Source of the DNA: Paracoccaceae bacterium | Lineage (GTDB): Bacteria; Pseudomonadota; Alphaproteobacteria; Rhodobacterales; Rhodobacteraceae | DNA length: 45,057 nt | NCBI GenBank assembly: GCA_028150825.1 | Contig: JAOGIM010000011.1 | Coordinates: forward strand, 1-45,057 | Direction of reading: 5' to 3' | Shown: one piece after another, positions 1 to 9,479 of the stretch | Layout: each line of letters opens with the position of its first letter | Position numbering within the stretch: the stretch's first letter is position 1 | Position numbers and translations under genes: made by a program | The notes under the pieces: generated by a model | Told to the model about the DNA's origin: nothing | The model's input: the letters and a program-made list of their open reading frames with translations, nothing else | Database searches by the model: none

Positions 1-31
1 CCGGTGCATTCGACCACTCTGCCACTCCTCC
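1..31 (-). tRNA. tRNA-Ser, 5' part, cut by window start
   Basis: Read on the minus strand from base 31, the sequence begins GGAGGAGTGGCAGAGTGG and continues into a long serine-type D-loop and the first arm of the anticodon stem (ACCGG). The acceptor start, the G-rich D-arm and the stem match class II tRNA-Ser. The anticodon, variable arm and 3' end lie outside the window, so the isoacceptor cannot be named. Confidence 0.85.
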
Positions 32-225
32 GGTGTTGTTGGTTTAACCGCATAAAATTGATTCTAAAAGCAGGAAGATTAATAATAAATTTTGATTACC
101 ATGCGGGTAGAGCTTTTCACAGCGAAGGGAAAACGCTACTGTAGGAGAAAAGATTAAAATACAGAAGGGTTTTCGCGGCAGCTTCTGCTCTTAAACGCTT
201 TTTGAGGGGGATATTTGGGGCTGTT

Positions 226-981
226 ATGATCGTACAAAGATTCTTAAAAAAACGGTTTATTTTTTTATTACCAGCCTTGTGCACAACATTTTTGGCAGCA
301 TGTAATGTTGACATAATCAGGGATAAATTAAAATTTGATACAGATAATGAAGGCAGCGCAGCCAAAAATCTGATCCTGGAAGATGTGGAAGTGCCTGACG
401 TTTTTCAGGTAAGTGAAGTCGGTCTATGGGATGGACGCCCATCTTTAGGTGGGATTTGGGTGGCGCACCCAGACGTCAAGATGCCCGAACGCGTGATCAT
501 ACAAAACGGAACAAATAATAAATCTGTCGTTGGCGCTCTTTTCCGACACGAACGCGAGAGTGCAGGCCCCAGATTTAAAGTATCTTCTGAGGCAGCTTCA
601 GCGCTTGATATTTCGGCCACATCGCCTGCAAAATTAACCGTGACAGCTCTTAGAAAACGAACAGTGAACGCAGTTTACAGCAACCCCACTGAGCTTTTTT
701 CTGCTGAAACAGCTCAAAACGTATTAGCATACAAAAAATCTGAAAAACTGAAAAAACCCTTTATACAAATCGGCATCTTCAATATCGAAAAAAATGCAAC
801 CAACACCGGGGCAAGCATGCGACGCATGGGCATTACGCCGATAATAAAAGAACAAAAAATTAAAGAGACACAATTTTGGCGCGTGACTGTTGGCCCCGCC
901 AGGAGCCAAAAAGAACACAAAAAACTCCTCAAAATGATAATTTCAACAGGGTTTAAGGATGCTTATGCCGTTACACATTAA
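226..981 (+). CDS. SPOR-domain lipoprotein, degenerate RlpA-like
   Basis: Predicted outer-membrane or periplasmic lipoprotein that binds peptidoglycan. The N-terminus is a lipoprotein signal peptide (basic start, hydrophobic core, lipobox LAAC with the lipidated Cys at residue 26). The middle (about residues 70-155) resembles the second half of the RlpA double-psi beta-barrel, but the catalytic Asp of the usual DRGP stretch is not apparent, so lytic activity is doubtful. The last ~75 residues form a SPOR domain (FIQIGIF start, WRVTVGP core), which in known proteins binds denuded glycan strands at division sites. An in-frame TTG at 202 would add eight residues, but the ATG at 226 follows a G-rich stretch and gives a cleaner signal peptide. 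The gene overlaps the next one, a D-Ala-D-Ala carboxypeptidase, which supports a cell-wall role. Confidence 0.85.
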   Translation: MIVQRFLKKRFIFLLPALCTTFLAACNVDIIRDKLKFDTDNEGSAAKNLILEDVEVPDVFQVSEVGLWDGRPSLGGIWVAHPDVKMPERVIIQNGTNNKSVVGALFRHERESAGPRFKVSSEAASALDISATSPAKLTVTALRKRTVNAVYSNPTELFSAETAQNVLAYKKSEKLKKPFIQIGIFNIEKNATNTGASMRRMGITPIIKEQKIKETQFWRVTVGPARSQKEHKKLLKMIISTGFKDAYAVTH

Positions 982-2152
982 ACTCTTCAAACTTTTAAGC
1001 TGGCTTGCTTTCGCGATTGCCAGTCTTTTAATACTATCAGCACATTCCTTTGCTTTTGAAACCAAAGCAAAGGCCGCCTACGTTTTTGATATGACCACAG
1101 GAACGGTCCTCGTCTCAAAAAACGCTGATACTCCGCTACCACCTGCTTCTATGTCCAAACTCATGACGCTTTATGTAGCGTTTGAATTTATAAAAGCTGG
1201 TCAACTCAAGCTCGATGAACGTCTCCCAGTATCACAACACGCCCAAGACTATGGTGGATCAACCATGTTTCTAACAACAATAGATCGCGTGTTGGTAGAA
1301 GATCTATTGCGTGGGATTATTGTTTTATCTGGAAATGATGCTTGTGCAGTTATTGCCGAGGCCTTGTCCCCAGATGGTACAGAAGCTGGGTTTGCCCAAC
1401 TTTTGACCCAGCGTGCACGGCAGATGGGTATGACTAATTCAGTGTTTAAGAACTCCAATGGTTGGCCTGCAAAAGGGCATCGAATGAGCGTGCGTGACTT
1501 AGCAATTATAACACAACGCCTAATTTTAGATTTTCCAGAGTTTTATCCAATGTTTTCACAAAAAGAATTTCTATTTGATGGCCGTGCCCCCGCTAATAGC
1601 CTAAATCGAAATCCTCTTTTGGGACTTGGGGTCGGAGCTGATGGGCTCAAAACAGGCCATACCCAAGAGGCTGGCTACGGATTGGTCGGATCCGTCAAAC
1701 AGGGAGGCAGAAGATTGATATTTGTGTTTTCCGGGCTCACATCGACAGCTGAGAGAGCACATGAGGCCGAAGCAATCGTGAATTGGGCATTTCGCCAGTT
1801 TAGCGTAAAATCATATGGGCAAAAGGATATCAACATTGCTCTAGCGCCAGTGTGGAATGGTTCTTCTTTAAACGTTGGATTAGCATTATCCAAAGACCTT
1901 GACGTTCTTGTGCCAGTTCTTGGGAACACTATAGTAGAGTTTACAGTTGAGTATGACTCTCCCATACCCGCCCCAGTTCAGGCCGGGCAAGAAATCGGCA
2001 AACTCATTATCACAGCTGGCAATATGGATCCTGCCACAATACCACTTGTGGCAAATACTTCCATTCCGATGGGTGGGTTCTTTTCACGCCTGATGACTGC
2101 TGGAAAAAGTTTATTAAACAAAATTACAAATGGCCCCGAGGCAGCACTTTGA
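965..2152 (+). CDS. dacC: D-alanyl-D-alanine carboxypeptidase (PBP5/6 type)
   Basis: Periplasmic penicillin-binding protein that removes the terminal D-Ala from peptidoglycan stem peptides. Counting from the ATG at 965, the family S11 motifs are all present: SMSK with nucleophile Ser62 and Lys65, SGN at 122-124, and KTG at 229-231. A signal peptide covers about residues 1-30, and the C-terminus (after about residue 365) is an amphipathic helix like the membrane anchor of PBP5. Length (395 aa) is normal. An ATG two codons upstream (959) is possible, but AAGGA at 955-959 is correctly spaced only for 965. The start overlaps the end of the SPOR lipoprotein gene, and the stop overlaps the start of tmk. 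The exact paralogue symbol (dacA or dacC) is a guess. Confidence 0.93.
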   Translation: MPLHIKLFKLLSWLAFAIASLLILSAHSFAFETKAKAAYVFDMTTGTVLVSKNADTPLPPASMSKLMTLYVAFEFIKAGQLKLDERLPVSQHAQDYGGSTMFLTTIDRVLVEDLLRGIIVLSGNDACAVIAEALSPDGTEAGFAQLLTQRARQMGMTNSVFKNSNGWPAKGHRMSVRDLAIITQRLILDFPEFYPMFSQKEFLFDGRAPANSLNRNPLLGLGVGADGLKTGHTQEAGYGLVGSVKQGGRRLIFVFSGLTSTAERAHEAEAIVNWAFRQFSVKSYGQKDINIALAPVWNGSSLNVGLALSKDLDVLVPVLGNTIVEFTVEYDSPIPAPVQAGQEIGKLIITAGNMDPATIPLVANTSIPMGGFFSRLMTAGKSLLNKITNGPEAAL

Positions 2153-2775
2153 CTGCTAAGGGATTGTTTATAACGTTTGAGGGCATTGATGGTTCTGGAA
2201 AGTCAACTCAAGCCAAACTTTTGGCTAAGACGCTTGGCCAACAAGGGTGGGATGTTTTATTAACCAGAGAACCAGGTGGCTCGACGGGTGCAGAACAAAT
2301 TAGGGCCCTTGTGCTAGAAGGTGATCCTGACCGATGGTCTGCTGAAACAGAAATTCTCCTTTTTACAGCCGCCCGCCGCGATCATATGGAAACTGTCATT
2401 CTGCCAGCTTTAGGAAAAGGGCAAATTGTGATTTGCGACCGTTTTGCCGATTCCACAAGAATGTATCAAGGCCTGAGCCGTGGGGATTTGCGTAGTATCG
2501 TAGATACTTTGACAGCGCTAATGATCCAGCAAGAGCCTGACTTAACCCTATTGATTGATATAGACCCTTATACGGGACATTCTCGTGCGAAAGCTCGGGA
2601 AACCAAAGAGGAACGCTTCGAGGACTTTGGTGTTGCACTTCAAGAGAAAATGCGAGCCGGTTTTATAAAACTGGCTAAAGAGTTTTCCGACAGAATTAAT
2701 ATTATTGATGGCAATCAGGATATAAAGTCAGTTCAAAAAATGGTGTATGATTTAGTAAAAGGTGCGTTGAAGTGA
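2149..2775 (+). CDS. tmk: Thymidylate kinase
   Basis: Phosphorylates dTMP to dTDP with ATP in the cytoplasm, an essential step of dTTP synthesis. The P-loop EGIDGSGKST spans residues 11-20, the substrate-binding motif DRFADST lies near residue 98, and the Arg-rich lid follows (around SRAKARETKEERFE). Length (208 aa) is typical. The start is a TTG at 2149 whose last bases overlap the TGA of the preceding carboxypeptidase gene. GAGG at 2138-2141 is a suitable ribosome binding site, so the two genes are probably translationally coupled. The stop overlaps the GTG start of holB; tmk-holB-tatD is a very common bacterial gene string. Confidence 0.97.
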   Translation: MTAKGLFITFEGIDGSGKSTQAKLLAKTLGQQGWDVLLTREPGGSTGAEQIRALVLEGDPDRWSAETEILLFTAARRDHMETVILPALGKGQIVICDRFADSTRMYQGLSRGDLRSIVDTLTALMIQQEPDLTLLIDIDPYTGHSRAKARETKEERFEDFGVALQEKMRAGFIKLAKEFSDRINIIDGNQDIKSVQKMVYDLVKGALK

Positions 2776-3917
2776 GCAATACAGATCAATCCACACCGCT
2801 ATCTGACAAAATTGAAGGTGCACCCCATCCTGCGCAAACGATCAGAATTTTTGGACAGGAGGCTGCAGAAAATGAATTTCTTGATGTTTTTGCAGCCTCA
2901 AGATTACACCATGGGTGGCTAATAAGCGGGCCACGCGGTGTTGGCAAAGCAACATTGGCATGGCAAATCACAAAATTCTTGCTGGCAACACCTAATCACA
3001 ATCAAGATGTAGGACTTTTCGGAGACCCACCCAAAAGCTCTCAAACTCTCCAAATTTCGTCCGATCATCCAGTTTCCAGGCGGATTTTGGCAGGGTCTGA
3101 GCCTGGTGTTTTTCCACTTCGGCCTGCCTATGACGAAAAACGGAAACGTCACAAGCAAATGATTACTATAGACCAAGTGCGAAAACTGAAATCTTTCTTT
3201 GGCCTCTCATCCACCGAAGCGGGACGTCGTATCGTTATAGTGGACTGTGCTGAGGACATGAACCCAAGTGCCGCAAATGCATTGTTGAAAATTCTAGAAG
3301 AACCTCCCAAAAATGCATTTTTATTTTTGATTAGTCACCAACCTGCCCGCCTGCTTCCAACAATAAGGTCGCGATGCCGTGAACTTCGGCTGAGCCGATT
3401 AAATAAACCTTCAATGGTTCAAGCTCTGGAAGCGGCTGACATACATTTTGATACGTCCCAACAGGACGCTTTGACAAAACTCTCAGGGGGGTCAATCGGT
3501 GAAGCTGTGCGGATTTTAAATATGCAAGGACTGCCGCTGTATCAATCTATTATCGACATCTTCGGATCGTTACCGAGATTGGATAATAAGAAAGTCCACG
3601 CGTTGGCCGATAAATTCTCCGGTCGTGGAACCTCGCCAGAGTTTGAGTTATTTATCTCATTATTTGAAATTGCTCTAAATAGGTTGGCTCTTAACGGAGC
3701 GCGGATTAAAGCTTTTGAACACATTGACCCTTACGGAGAACCTCAGGTTTTCAACCGTTTATCACCAGATCACTTGGCTGCTAGAAAATGGGCTGAGTTG
3801 GCGCAAACGGCTTCGCAGAGACTGCGCCATGGCCGCACAGTCAATCTTGACCCCACGGCTTTGATCCTAGATACGTTTTTTAAGGTTGAAACTTGTTCTG
3901 TGCGCGTTTTGCAGTGA
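2772..3917 (+). CDS. holB: DNA polymerase III subunit delta'
   Basis: AAA+ subunit of the clamp-loader complex that places the beta sliding clamp on DNA. Residues 53-61 form a P-loop (GPRGVGKAT). The stretch around residues 150-200 holds the Walker B-like IVIVDCAEDM, the conserved NALLKILEEPP, and the SRC motif typical of gamma and delta' subunits. The C-terminal half is the helical collar domain. Length (381 aa) fits alphaproteobacterial HolB. The start is GTG at 2772, overlapping the tmk stop by four bases, with AAAAGG at 2757-2762 as Shine-Dalgarno. Unlike E. coli delta', the P-loop looks intact. Confidence 0.95.
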   Translation: MSNTDQSTPLSDKIEGAPHPAQTIRIFGQEAAENEFLDVFAASRLHHGWLISGPRGVGKATLAWQITKFLLATPNHNQDVGLFGDPPKSSQTLQISSDHPVSRRILAGSEPGVFPLRPAYDEKRKRHKQMITIDQVRKLKSFFGLSSTEAGRRIVIVDCAEDMNPSAANALLKILEEPPKNAFLFLISHQPARLLPTIRSRCRELRLSRLNKPSMVQALEAADIHFDTSQQDALTKLSGGSIGEAVRILNMQGLPLYQSIIDIFGSLPRLDNKKVHALADKFSGRGTSPEFELFISLFEIALNRLALNGARIKAFEHIDPYGEPQVFNRLSPDHLAARKWAELAQTASQRLRHGRTVNLDPTALILDTFFKVETCSVRVLQ

Positions 3918-3931
3918 CCTAAGGCATTGAA

Positions 3932-4738
3932 ATGACAAAACCACCTTTGATAACGGACAGCCACTGTCATCTGGATTTTTCAGACTTTGACAAAGAACGC
4001 ACAGATATAGTCGAACGCGCCATAGCAGCAGGTGTGCATCGAAAAGTCACAATTTGCACCAAACTCAGAGAAGAGCCAAAAATACGTGCGATTGCAGAAA
4101 CTTATCCAAGCGTTTTTTATGCCGTAGGTACCCATCCAATGAATGCTGAAAACGAACCATTGGCCAAGGTTGAGCAATTGATCGAAATGTCTAGCCATCC
4201 CAAGTTTGTCGGCATTGGAGAAACGGGTCTAGACTATCATTACACGGCCGAAAGTGCTGAAATACAAAAAACCTCATTTCTTATTCATATAAAGGCTGCA
4301 CAAATAACTAAATTGCCTTTGATTATACATTCTCGCTCCGCTGACTTAGATATGTCAAGTATATTGGAATCAGAATATAAAAACGCGACTTTCAGTTGCG
4401 TCATGCATTGTTTCTCATCAGAAAAAAAGCTTGCTAAAGCCGCGCTTAATTTGGGATTTTATCTTTCGATGTCGGGAATTGCTGCTTTTCCCAAAAGTCA
4501 GGAACTGCGGGATATCTTCAAAATGGCACCAATAGATCGTGTGCTTTTAGAAACTGATAGTCCTTATCTGGCACCGCCACCATTTCGTGGCAGATGCAAT
4601 GAACCCAGCTATACAGCTCATACGGCGAAGGTAGGTGCAGAAATTTTTGAAATGTCGTATGAGAAATTTGCCGATCACACAGAGCAAAATTTTGAACGTC
4701 TATTTAAAAAAGTCTTAAGCTTCGAAAGTGCTGCTTGA
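3932..4738 (+). CDS. tatD: TatD-family metal-dependent hydrolase
   Basis: Amidohydrolase-fold protein of the TatD/YcfH/YjjV family; family members are 3'-5' DNases or related phosphodiesterases. All metal ligands are visible: His11 and His13 in SHCHLD, Glu97 in GETGLDYH, His133 in IIHSR, His159 in MHCFSS and Asp209 in LETDSPYLAP. Length (268 aa) is typical. AAGG at 3921-3924 sits seven bases before the ATG. The gene lies 14 bases after holB, and its stop overlaps the next gene. By position (tmk-holB-tatD-MBL) it is the YcfH/YabD-type member. Confidence 0.95.
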   Translation: MTKPPLITDSHCHLDFSDFDKERTDIVERAIAAGVHRKVTICTKLREEPKIRAIAETYPSVFYAVGTHPMNAENEPLAKVEQLIEMSSHPKFVGIGETGLDYHYTAESAEIQKTSFLIHIKAAQITKLPLIIHSRSADLDMSSILESEYKNATFSCVMHCFSSEKKLAKAALNLGFYLSMSGIAAFPKSQELRDIFKMAPIDRVLLETDSPYLAPPPFRGRCNEPSYTAHTAKVGAEIFEMSYEKFADHTEQNFERLFKKVLSFESAA

Positions 4739-5535
4739 TGGCAAGTTTACAATTTACGATATTAGGCTGCGGTTCTTCTGGCGGTGTGCCAAGACTGGGT
4801 GGACACTGGGGCGATTGTGATCCAAATAATCCGAAAAACTATCGGCGACGCTGTTCAATGTTGGTAGAGCGGAAAACACTTAATGGCACCACCCGTGCCT
4901 TGATAGATACAAGCCCGGACCTGCGCGCCCAACTACTTGATGCAAATGTAGGAGCGTTAGATGCAGTATTCTTTACGCATTCGCATGCTGATCATGTCCA
5001 TGGATTAGACGATCTTCGCATGATCGTATTTAATATGCGCAAACGGCTTTCTGTTTGGGCAGATAAAGAGACCAGCGATAGTCTAATGGAACGATTCACT
5101 TATGCGTTTGTTCAGCCTGACGAATCGCCCTACCCTCCTATCTTAAATCTTAAACTGATGAATGGAACAGTTTTGGTAGATGGTGCTGGTGGCAAAATAG
5201 CGTTTGAACCTTTTGAAGTCGAACATGGAAATATTATCGCCTTGGGCTTTCGAGTGGGACCATTGGCCTATCTGCCAGACGTTTCAGCGATGCGACCAAA
5301 AGCATGGCAAGCTGTGATGGGAGCTGATTGTTGGATTTTAGATGCGCTAAGAAGAACCCCTCACCCATCACATTCCCATTTGGAACAAAGCCTTGAGTGG
5401 ATTGCTCAAACAGACGTAAAAAACGCCATCCTAACAAATATGCACATCGATCTAGACTATGATACACTTTCCAAGGAATTGCCCAAACACATTCAGCCCG
5501 CCTATGACGGAATGACTTTATCTTATGATATATAA
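4738..5535 (+). CDS. MBL-fold metallo-hydrolase, PhnP-like
   Basis: Cytoplasmic metallo-beta-lactamase-fold hydrolase, probably a phosphodiesterase. The zinc motif HSHADH lies at residues 81-86, the N-terminus is LGCGSSGGVPR as in PhnP-like enzymes, and the later conserved metal ligands (Asp in YLPDVS and the C-terminal NMHIDLDY) are present. Length (265 aa) fits. The preferred start is ATG 4738, whose A is the last base of the tatD stop; a TTG one codon earlier (4735) is possible. In alphaproteobacteria this gene regularly follows tatD, but its substrate is unknown. There is no phosphonate gene cluster here, so a PhnP role in phosphonate use is not supported. Confidence 0.88.
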   Translation: MASLQFTILGCGSSGGVPRLGGHWGDCDPNNPKNYRRRCSMLVERKTLNGTTRALIDTSPDLRAQLLDANVGALDAVFFTHSHADHVHGLDDLRMIVFNMRKRLSVWADKETSDSLMERFTYAFVQPDESPYPPILNLKLMNGTVLVDGAGGKIAFEPFEVEHGNIIALGFRVGPLAYLPDVSAMRPKAWQAVMGADCWILDALRRTPHPSHSHLEQSLEWIAQTDVKNAILTNMHIDLDYDTLSKELPKHIQPAYDGMTLSYDI

Positions 5536-5555
5536 ACAACGCATTCTTTAACCAT

Positions 5556-6482
5556 ATGAAAGTACTTCTAGATGTTATCTTACCAGTATTTATAGTCATA
5601 GGACTGGGCTATGTGACGGTTTAGCGAAGGCTCTCTACATTCAACAATATTGATGTGCCAATGAAATTTGCGCAGAGCTTTCTGATCCCATTTCTTTTAT
5701 TCAAAGGCAGGGCAGAAATAGATTTAAACAATCATCCAAACCAGAATTTTTAGGATCGTTTTATACTGATTCAATTACTATATTTATTCTGGGAACCGTG
5801 GGTGCTAGGTTGTTTTTTAAGCGAGATTGGGAAACTTGTACCACGATCGGCTTTTGCTGCATGTTTTGTAACTCTTTAGTCTTGTGCCTTACTATTACGG
5901 AACGTGTATATGGCCCTGATGCATCGCAGGGAAACTTTGCAATCGTAACATTAAATGCATCTTTTTCTTATGGTGCTGAAATAGTGGCAATGGAGATCGC
6001 CATTAACAAGGGTCAAAACCCGATAAACCTTATAAAAATTTCTGCCGTTGCAATGTTTAAAAATGCATTAGTGATCACGGTGCTTGCCGGGTTTATTGTG
6101 AATTTATAAAATATATCCCTACCCATACAGCCTCAGATGTCATCGATATAATAGTGCAAATAGCACTTCCTACAGCATTTTTGGAATGGGAAGGGTTTTA
6201 TATCAATATCGACCTAGTGGCGATATTAGCCCCATTATTATGATATCTAATGCATCATTAATACTGTATCCAATTTTTGTTATGTTTCTAGGCTTGCAAT
6301 TGGCGTTGGACACTAAAGGTATTAGATCCACAGTCTTAACCAGCGCCACGACTTCCAGGATCAACGCCTACATACTTTCAAATATGTATAAACGAGGACA
6401 GAGAGTAGCCACTTCGACGGTTTTGCTGACAACGATTAGGGCACTTTTTACAATTTGGGCGTGGCTTAAAATACTGCCATGA
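5556..6482 (+). pseudogene. Degraded AEC-family (auxin efflux carrier) transporter
   Basis: The remains of a membrane permease of the AEC/malonate-transporter family can be read in pieces across the interval. ATG 5556 starts VILPVFIVIGLGYV and ends at a TAG at 5622-5624. The same frame continues with FAQSFLIPFLLFKGRAEIDL until a frameshift in the T-run near 5747-5751. The next piece (5750-6109) contains RDWETCTTIGFCCMF, ITERVYGPDA and GNFAIV. A further shift near 6109-6190 leads to the C-terminus (GLQLALDTKGIRS, then AWLKILP) ending at 6482. These match the order and spacing of AEC proteins of roughly 310 residues. At least one nonsense codon and three frame changes make it clearly dead. It follows the MBL gene by 20 bases and may once have closed that operon. 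Confidence 0.85.
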
Positions 6483-6544
6483 GCTAAAGATACAGAAGTT
6501 AATGCCAAACTTATATTTGAAACAACGTTCAAAAGGTTCAATTA

Positions 6545-6961
6545 ATGGCTATAAATAGAGCGCGTCTAACAGACTCATACTTTGTCGCTCCTCAGATTAA
6601 AGTGGAAGACATTAAAGAAATTGCGGATGCAGGATTTGTAAAAATTATATGTAACCGCCCAGACGAAGAAGTTCCGGGTAATCTTCATGCAAACGTCATG
6701 AAAATGGCCGCAGATTCAGTGGGAATACAATTTGATATACTGCCACTGACACAGTTCACCATGACACATAAAAACATTGCAAAACAGTTTGAAATGGTTG
6801 CATCTGGAAAAGGCCCAGTATTGGCCTACTGCGCCAGCGGTGCCAGATGCACAATTGCTTGGGCTTTGTATCAAGCGGGAAAGATGGAAGAGGACAAAAT
6901 AATACGGATAGCAATGAAAGCAGGATTTAATATTGAAGGAATGCGTGGTTCTCTCATCTAG
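6545..6961 (+). CDS. DUF442 / TIGR01244 phosphatase-like protein
   Basis: Small cytoplasmic protein with the dual-specificity-phosphatase-like fold of DUF442, the domain also found at the N-terminus of bifunctional beta-lactamase-hydrolase-like (Blh) sulfide-response proteins. The family-typical catalytic loop is visible as YCASGARC, with Cys96 and Arg101, and the early ICNRPDEE motif (residues 36-42) is also characteristic. Length (138 aa) is that of a stand-alone domain; no MBL domain follows. Members have been proposed to act as sulfur transferases or phosphatases, and the substrate here is unknown. The gene stands alone between two degraded genes, so its own status deserves a check, but the reading frame and catalytic residues are intact. 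Confidence 0.75.
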   Translation: MAINRARLTDSYFVAPQIKVEDIKEIADAGFVKIICNRPDEEVPGNLHANVMKMAADSVGIQFDILPLTQFTMTHKNIAKQFEMVASGKGPVLAYCASGARCTIAWALYQAGKMEEDKIIRIAMKAGFNIEGMRGSLI

Positions 6962-7381
6962 TTTACTCAAACCCTAATCATTAGAATAACTTAACTTCGA
7001 ACAAATGTATTTCGTGCATTAACGTTGGCCGTTAGAGTGGTGATTTTGCACAATGGCGACTTTGTGTTTGACAGCAGCGCAAAAGAAATAATGGATAATA
7101 AAAAGCTTCTTGAACAGTCTCTAGCTATATAAATAGAAAATAAATTTATTGCCTAACGAGCAATTTTTTTATAGCTCAAAGGTAGAGTGTAAACGCTAGG
7201 GAAAATAAATTAATGCAAAAGGTTACAGTTTCTGGTCACAATCCTGCTCCATATCCCAATACGGCACGAGTGACATTTTATGCAAAGAGGCTTCTCAGCG
7301 ATTTATAGAAGAAAATAAAAATCTTTAGCAACATTATCCAGCGACCATACCGCAAGCTTAAAAGAGAAGTAGAGATATCAG
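6962..7381. other. Non-coding stretch before acs
   Basis: AT-rich spacer between the DUF442 gene and acs. It contains the possible ABC-ATPase tail at 7022-7132. An open stretch of 31 codons (7213-7308) has no recognisable similarity and is probably decayed coding sequence. No strong promoter, hairpin or tRNA was recognised; the acs promoter is presumably within the last 150 bases. Confidence 0.4.
7022..7132 (+). pseudogene. C-terminal remnant of an ABC-transporter ATPase (tentative)
   Basis: In one frame this segment reads ALTLAVRVVILHNGDFVF and then an EIMDNKKLLEQSLAI-like tail before a TAA at 7130-7132. This resembles the end of ABC ATP-binding subunits (the D-loop-distal 'DRVVVLHDGRVV.DG...EIL.d..LLE' tail, most like cobalt/ECF-type ATPases). 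No Walker A, signature or Walker B sequence is found upstream, so if the reading is right only about 35 codons survive. Confidence 0.35.
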
Positions 7382-9322
7382 ATGACTGAAAAGACCTATC
7401 CTCCAACCTCAGAATTTTCAAAAAATGCTCATGTGAACGCGCAAGGTTATGCAGAAATGTATGATGCATCAATTAAGGACTCAGACAGTTTTTGGTCAGA
7501 GCATGGTAAAAGGGTCGACTGGATTAAGCCCTTCTCAATAATCAAAAACGTGACGTATACACATCCTGACGTGTCTATCAAATGGTTCGAAGACGGCACA
7601 CTAAATGTTGCTGCAAACTGTGTCGATAGACATCTGCCCACTCGAAGAGCGCAAACAGCAATCCTGTGGGAAGGCGATAATCCGGATGAGACCAGAAAGA
7701 TTTCTTATGGTAGGCTGCATGAGCAAGTGTGTAAATTGGCAAATGTCTATAAATCTCTGGGCGTGGGAAAAGGCGACCGGGTAGTTCTTTACATGCCGAT
7801 GATTCCCGAAGCCGCCTATGCCATGCTTGCCTGCGCACGCATAGGCGCAGTACATTCCATCGTCTTTGGCGGTTTTTCTCCGGAAGCGTTGGCAAGCCGT
7901 ATTGGAGACTGTGCGGCAAGTCTTGTGGTAACCGCTGATCATGCTCCACGCGGCGGAAAAGCGACGCCACTCAAGGCAAATGTCGATAAGGCACTTGCTA
8001 TATGCGGTGATGTTCCGACCCTTATGGTAGAACATACCTATGGGGACGTCGAGATGAAAGTGGGGCGCGATCATTCTTATGATGCCACTATGGCAACCGC
8101 CTCAGCAGATTGCACGCCCGCAGAAATGAACGCCGAAGATCCACTGTTTATACTTTATACTTCTGGCTCAACTGGAAAGCCCAAGGGTGTTTTACACACT
8201 TGCGGTGGCTACCTCGTTTGGGCCTCGATGACACATCAATACACGTTCGATTACCACGAAGGTGATATTTTCTGGTGTACCGCAGATGTAGGTTGGGTGA
8301 CTGGCCACAGTTATATCGTGTATGGGCCACTGGCCAACGGGGCCACAACGCTTATGTTTGAGGGAATCCCGACCTATCCAGATGCCAGCCGGTTCTGGCA
8401 AATATGCGAAAAACACAAAGTTAATCAGTTTTACACAGCCCCTACCGCAATCCGTGCCTTAATGGGGCTTGGAAATGAGAATGTCGAAAAATGTGACCTG
8501 AGTAGCCTGAAAGTGCTCGGAACAGTTGGTGAACCGATCAATCCAGAAGCGTGGAATTGGTACAATGAAGTGGTGGGCAAGGGCACACGACCCATCGTTG
8601 ACACCTGGTGGCAAACCGAAACAGGCGGCCACCTTCTTACACCGCTTCCCGGCGCCACGGCAACTAAGGCAGGCTCAGCCACATTTCCATTTTTTGGGGT
8701 TCAACCAGTGATCATTGATCCCACCAGCGGGGACGAGATCAAATCTTTAGAAGCCGAAGGTGTACTCTGCATCAAAGACAGCTGGCCCGGCCAAATGCGT
8801 AGTATTTACGGCGATCATGAGCGCTTTGTCAAAACGTACTTCAGCGATTACAAAGGTTATTACTTCTCCGGTGACGGATGTCGTCGCGATGCAGACGGCT
8901 ATTACTGGATCACTGGGCGCGTGGATGACGTAATCAACGTTTCTGGCCACCGCATGGGAACAGCCGAAGTCGAAAGCGCACTTGTGGCGCACCCAAAAGT
9001 ATCTGAAGCGGCAGTTGTGGGATACCCGCATAGTATAAAAGGGCAAGGCATTTACTGCTATGTAACTCTGATGGCCTCCGAAGAGCCTACCGAAAATCTA
9101 CGAACAGATTTGCGCAACTGGGTGCGCAAGGAAATTGGACCTATTGCGTCGCCTGATCTTATCCAGTGGGCTCCCGGCTTGCCAAAAACACGCTCCGGAA
9201 AAATCATGCGCCGCATCTTGCGCAAAATCGCTGAAGATGATTACAGTAATCTTGGGGATACTTCAACACTGGCGGAACCAGCCGTGGTAGATGATTTGAT
9301 CAATAACCGGATGAACGGGTAA
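7382..9322 (+). CDS. acs: Acetyl-CoA synthetase (acetate-CoA ligase)
   Basis: AMP-forming enzyme that turns acetate, ATP and CoA into acetyl-CoA through an acetyl-adenylate. The adenylation P-loop reads [15 protein letters not shown], the acetate-pocket motif [10 protein letters not shown] is present, and the C-terminal domain has the hinge region [15 protein letters not shown] and the catalytic Lys607 in SGKIMRR. This lysine is the residue acetylated in Acs regulation in other bacteria. Length (646 aa) is that of true Acs rather than a medium-chain ligase. The ATG at 7382 is family-consistent although its ribosome binding site is weak. The gene stands between gene fossils and has no operon partner. 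It probably feeds acetate into the TCA cycle and, with accBC downstream, fatty-acid synthesis. Confidence 0.97.
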   Translation: MTEKTYPPTSEFSKNAHVNAQGYAEMYDASIKDSDSFWSEHGKRVDWIKPFSIIKNVTYTHPDVSIKWFEDGTLNVAANCVDRHLPTRRAQTAILWEGDNPDETRKISYGRLHEQVCKLANVYKSLGVGKGDRVVLYMPMIPEAAYAMLACARIGAVHSIVFGGFSPEALASRIGDCAASLVVTADHAPRGGKATPLKANVDKALAICGDVPTLMVEHTYGDVEMKVGRDHSYDATMATASADCTPAEMNAEDPLFILYTSGSTGKPKGVLHTCGGYLVWASMTHQYTFDYHEGDIFWCTADVGWVTGHSYIVYGPLANGATTLMFEGIPTYPDASRFWQICEKHKVNQFYTAPTAIRALMGLGNENVEKCDLSSLKVLGTVGEPINPEAWNWYNEVVGKGTRPIVDTWWQTETGGHLLTPLPGATATKAGSATFPFFGVQPVIIDPTSGDEIKSLEAEGVLCIKDSWPGQMRSIYGDHERFVKTYFSDYKGYYFSGDGCRRDADGYYWITGRVDDVINVSGHRMGTAEVESALVAHPKVSEAAVVGYPHSIKGQGIYCYVTLMASEEPTENLRTDLRNWVRKEIGPIASPDLIQWAPGLPKTRSGKIMRRILRKIAEDDYSNLGDTSTLAEPAVVDDLINNRMNG

Positions 9323-9479
9323 GGCATTATTCGGATTTGAACTATTTCCACAGATCAGTCTTTAAAGTCTTGTGATAGTTGTTATTTGGCAGTTTTGACA
9401 GGGTTATATATTCTTTGGGTTTTTTAAATTGGCCGGTATGTTTTTTCAGTGAATGTCAAGCATCTCACTTAGAATCCCT

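Noticed and set aside
7213-7308. Small 31-codon open frame before acs
   Set aside because: No Shine-Dalgarno and no recognisable similarity; probably decayed sequence.
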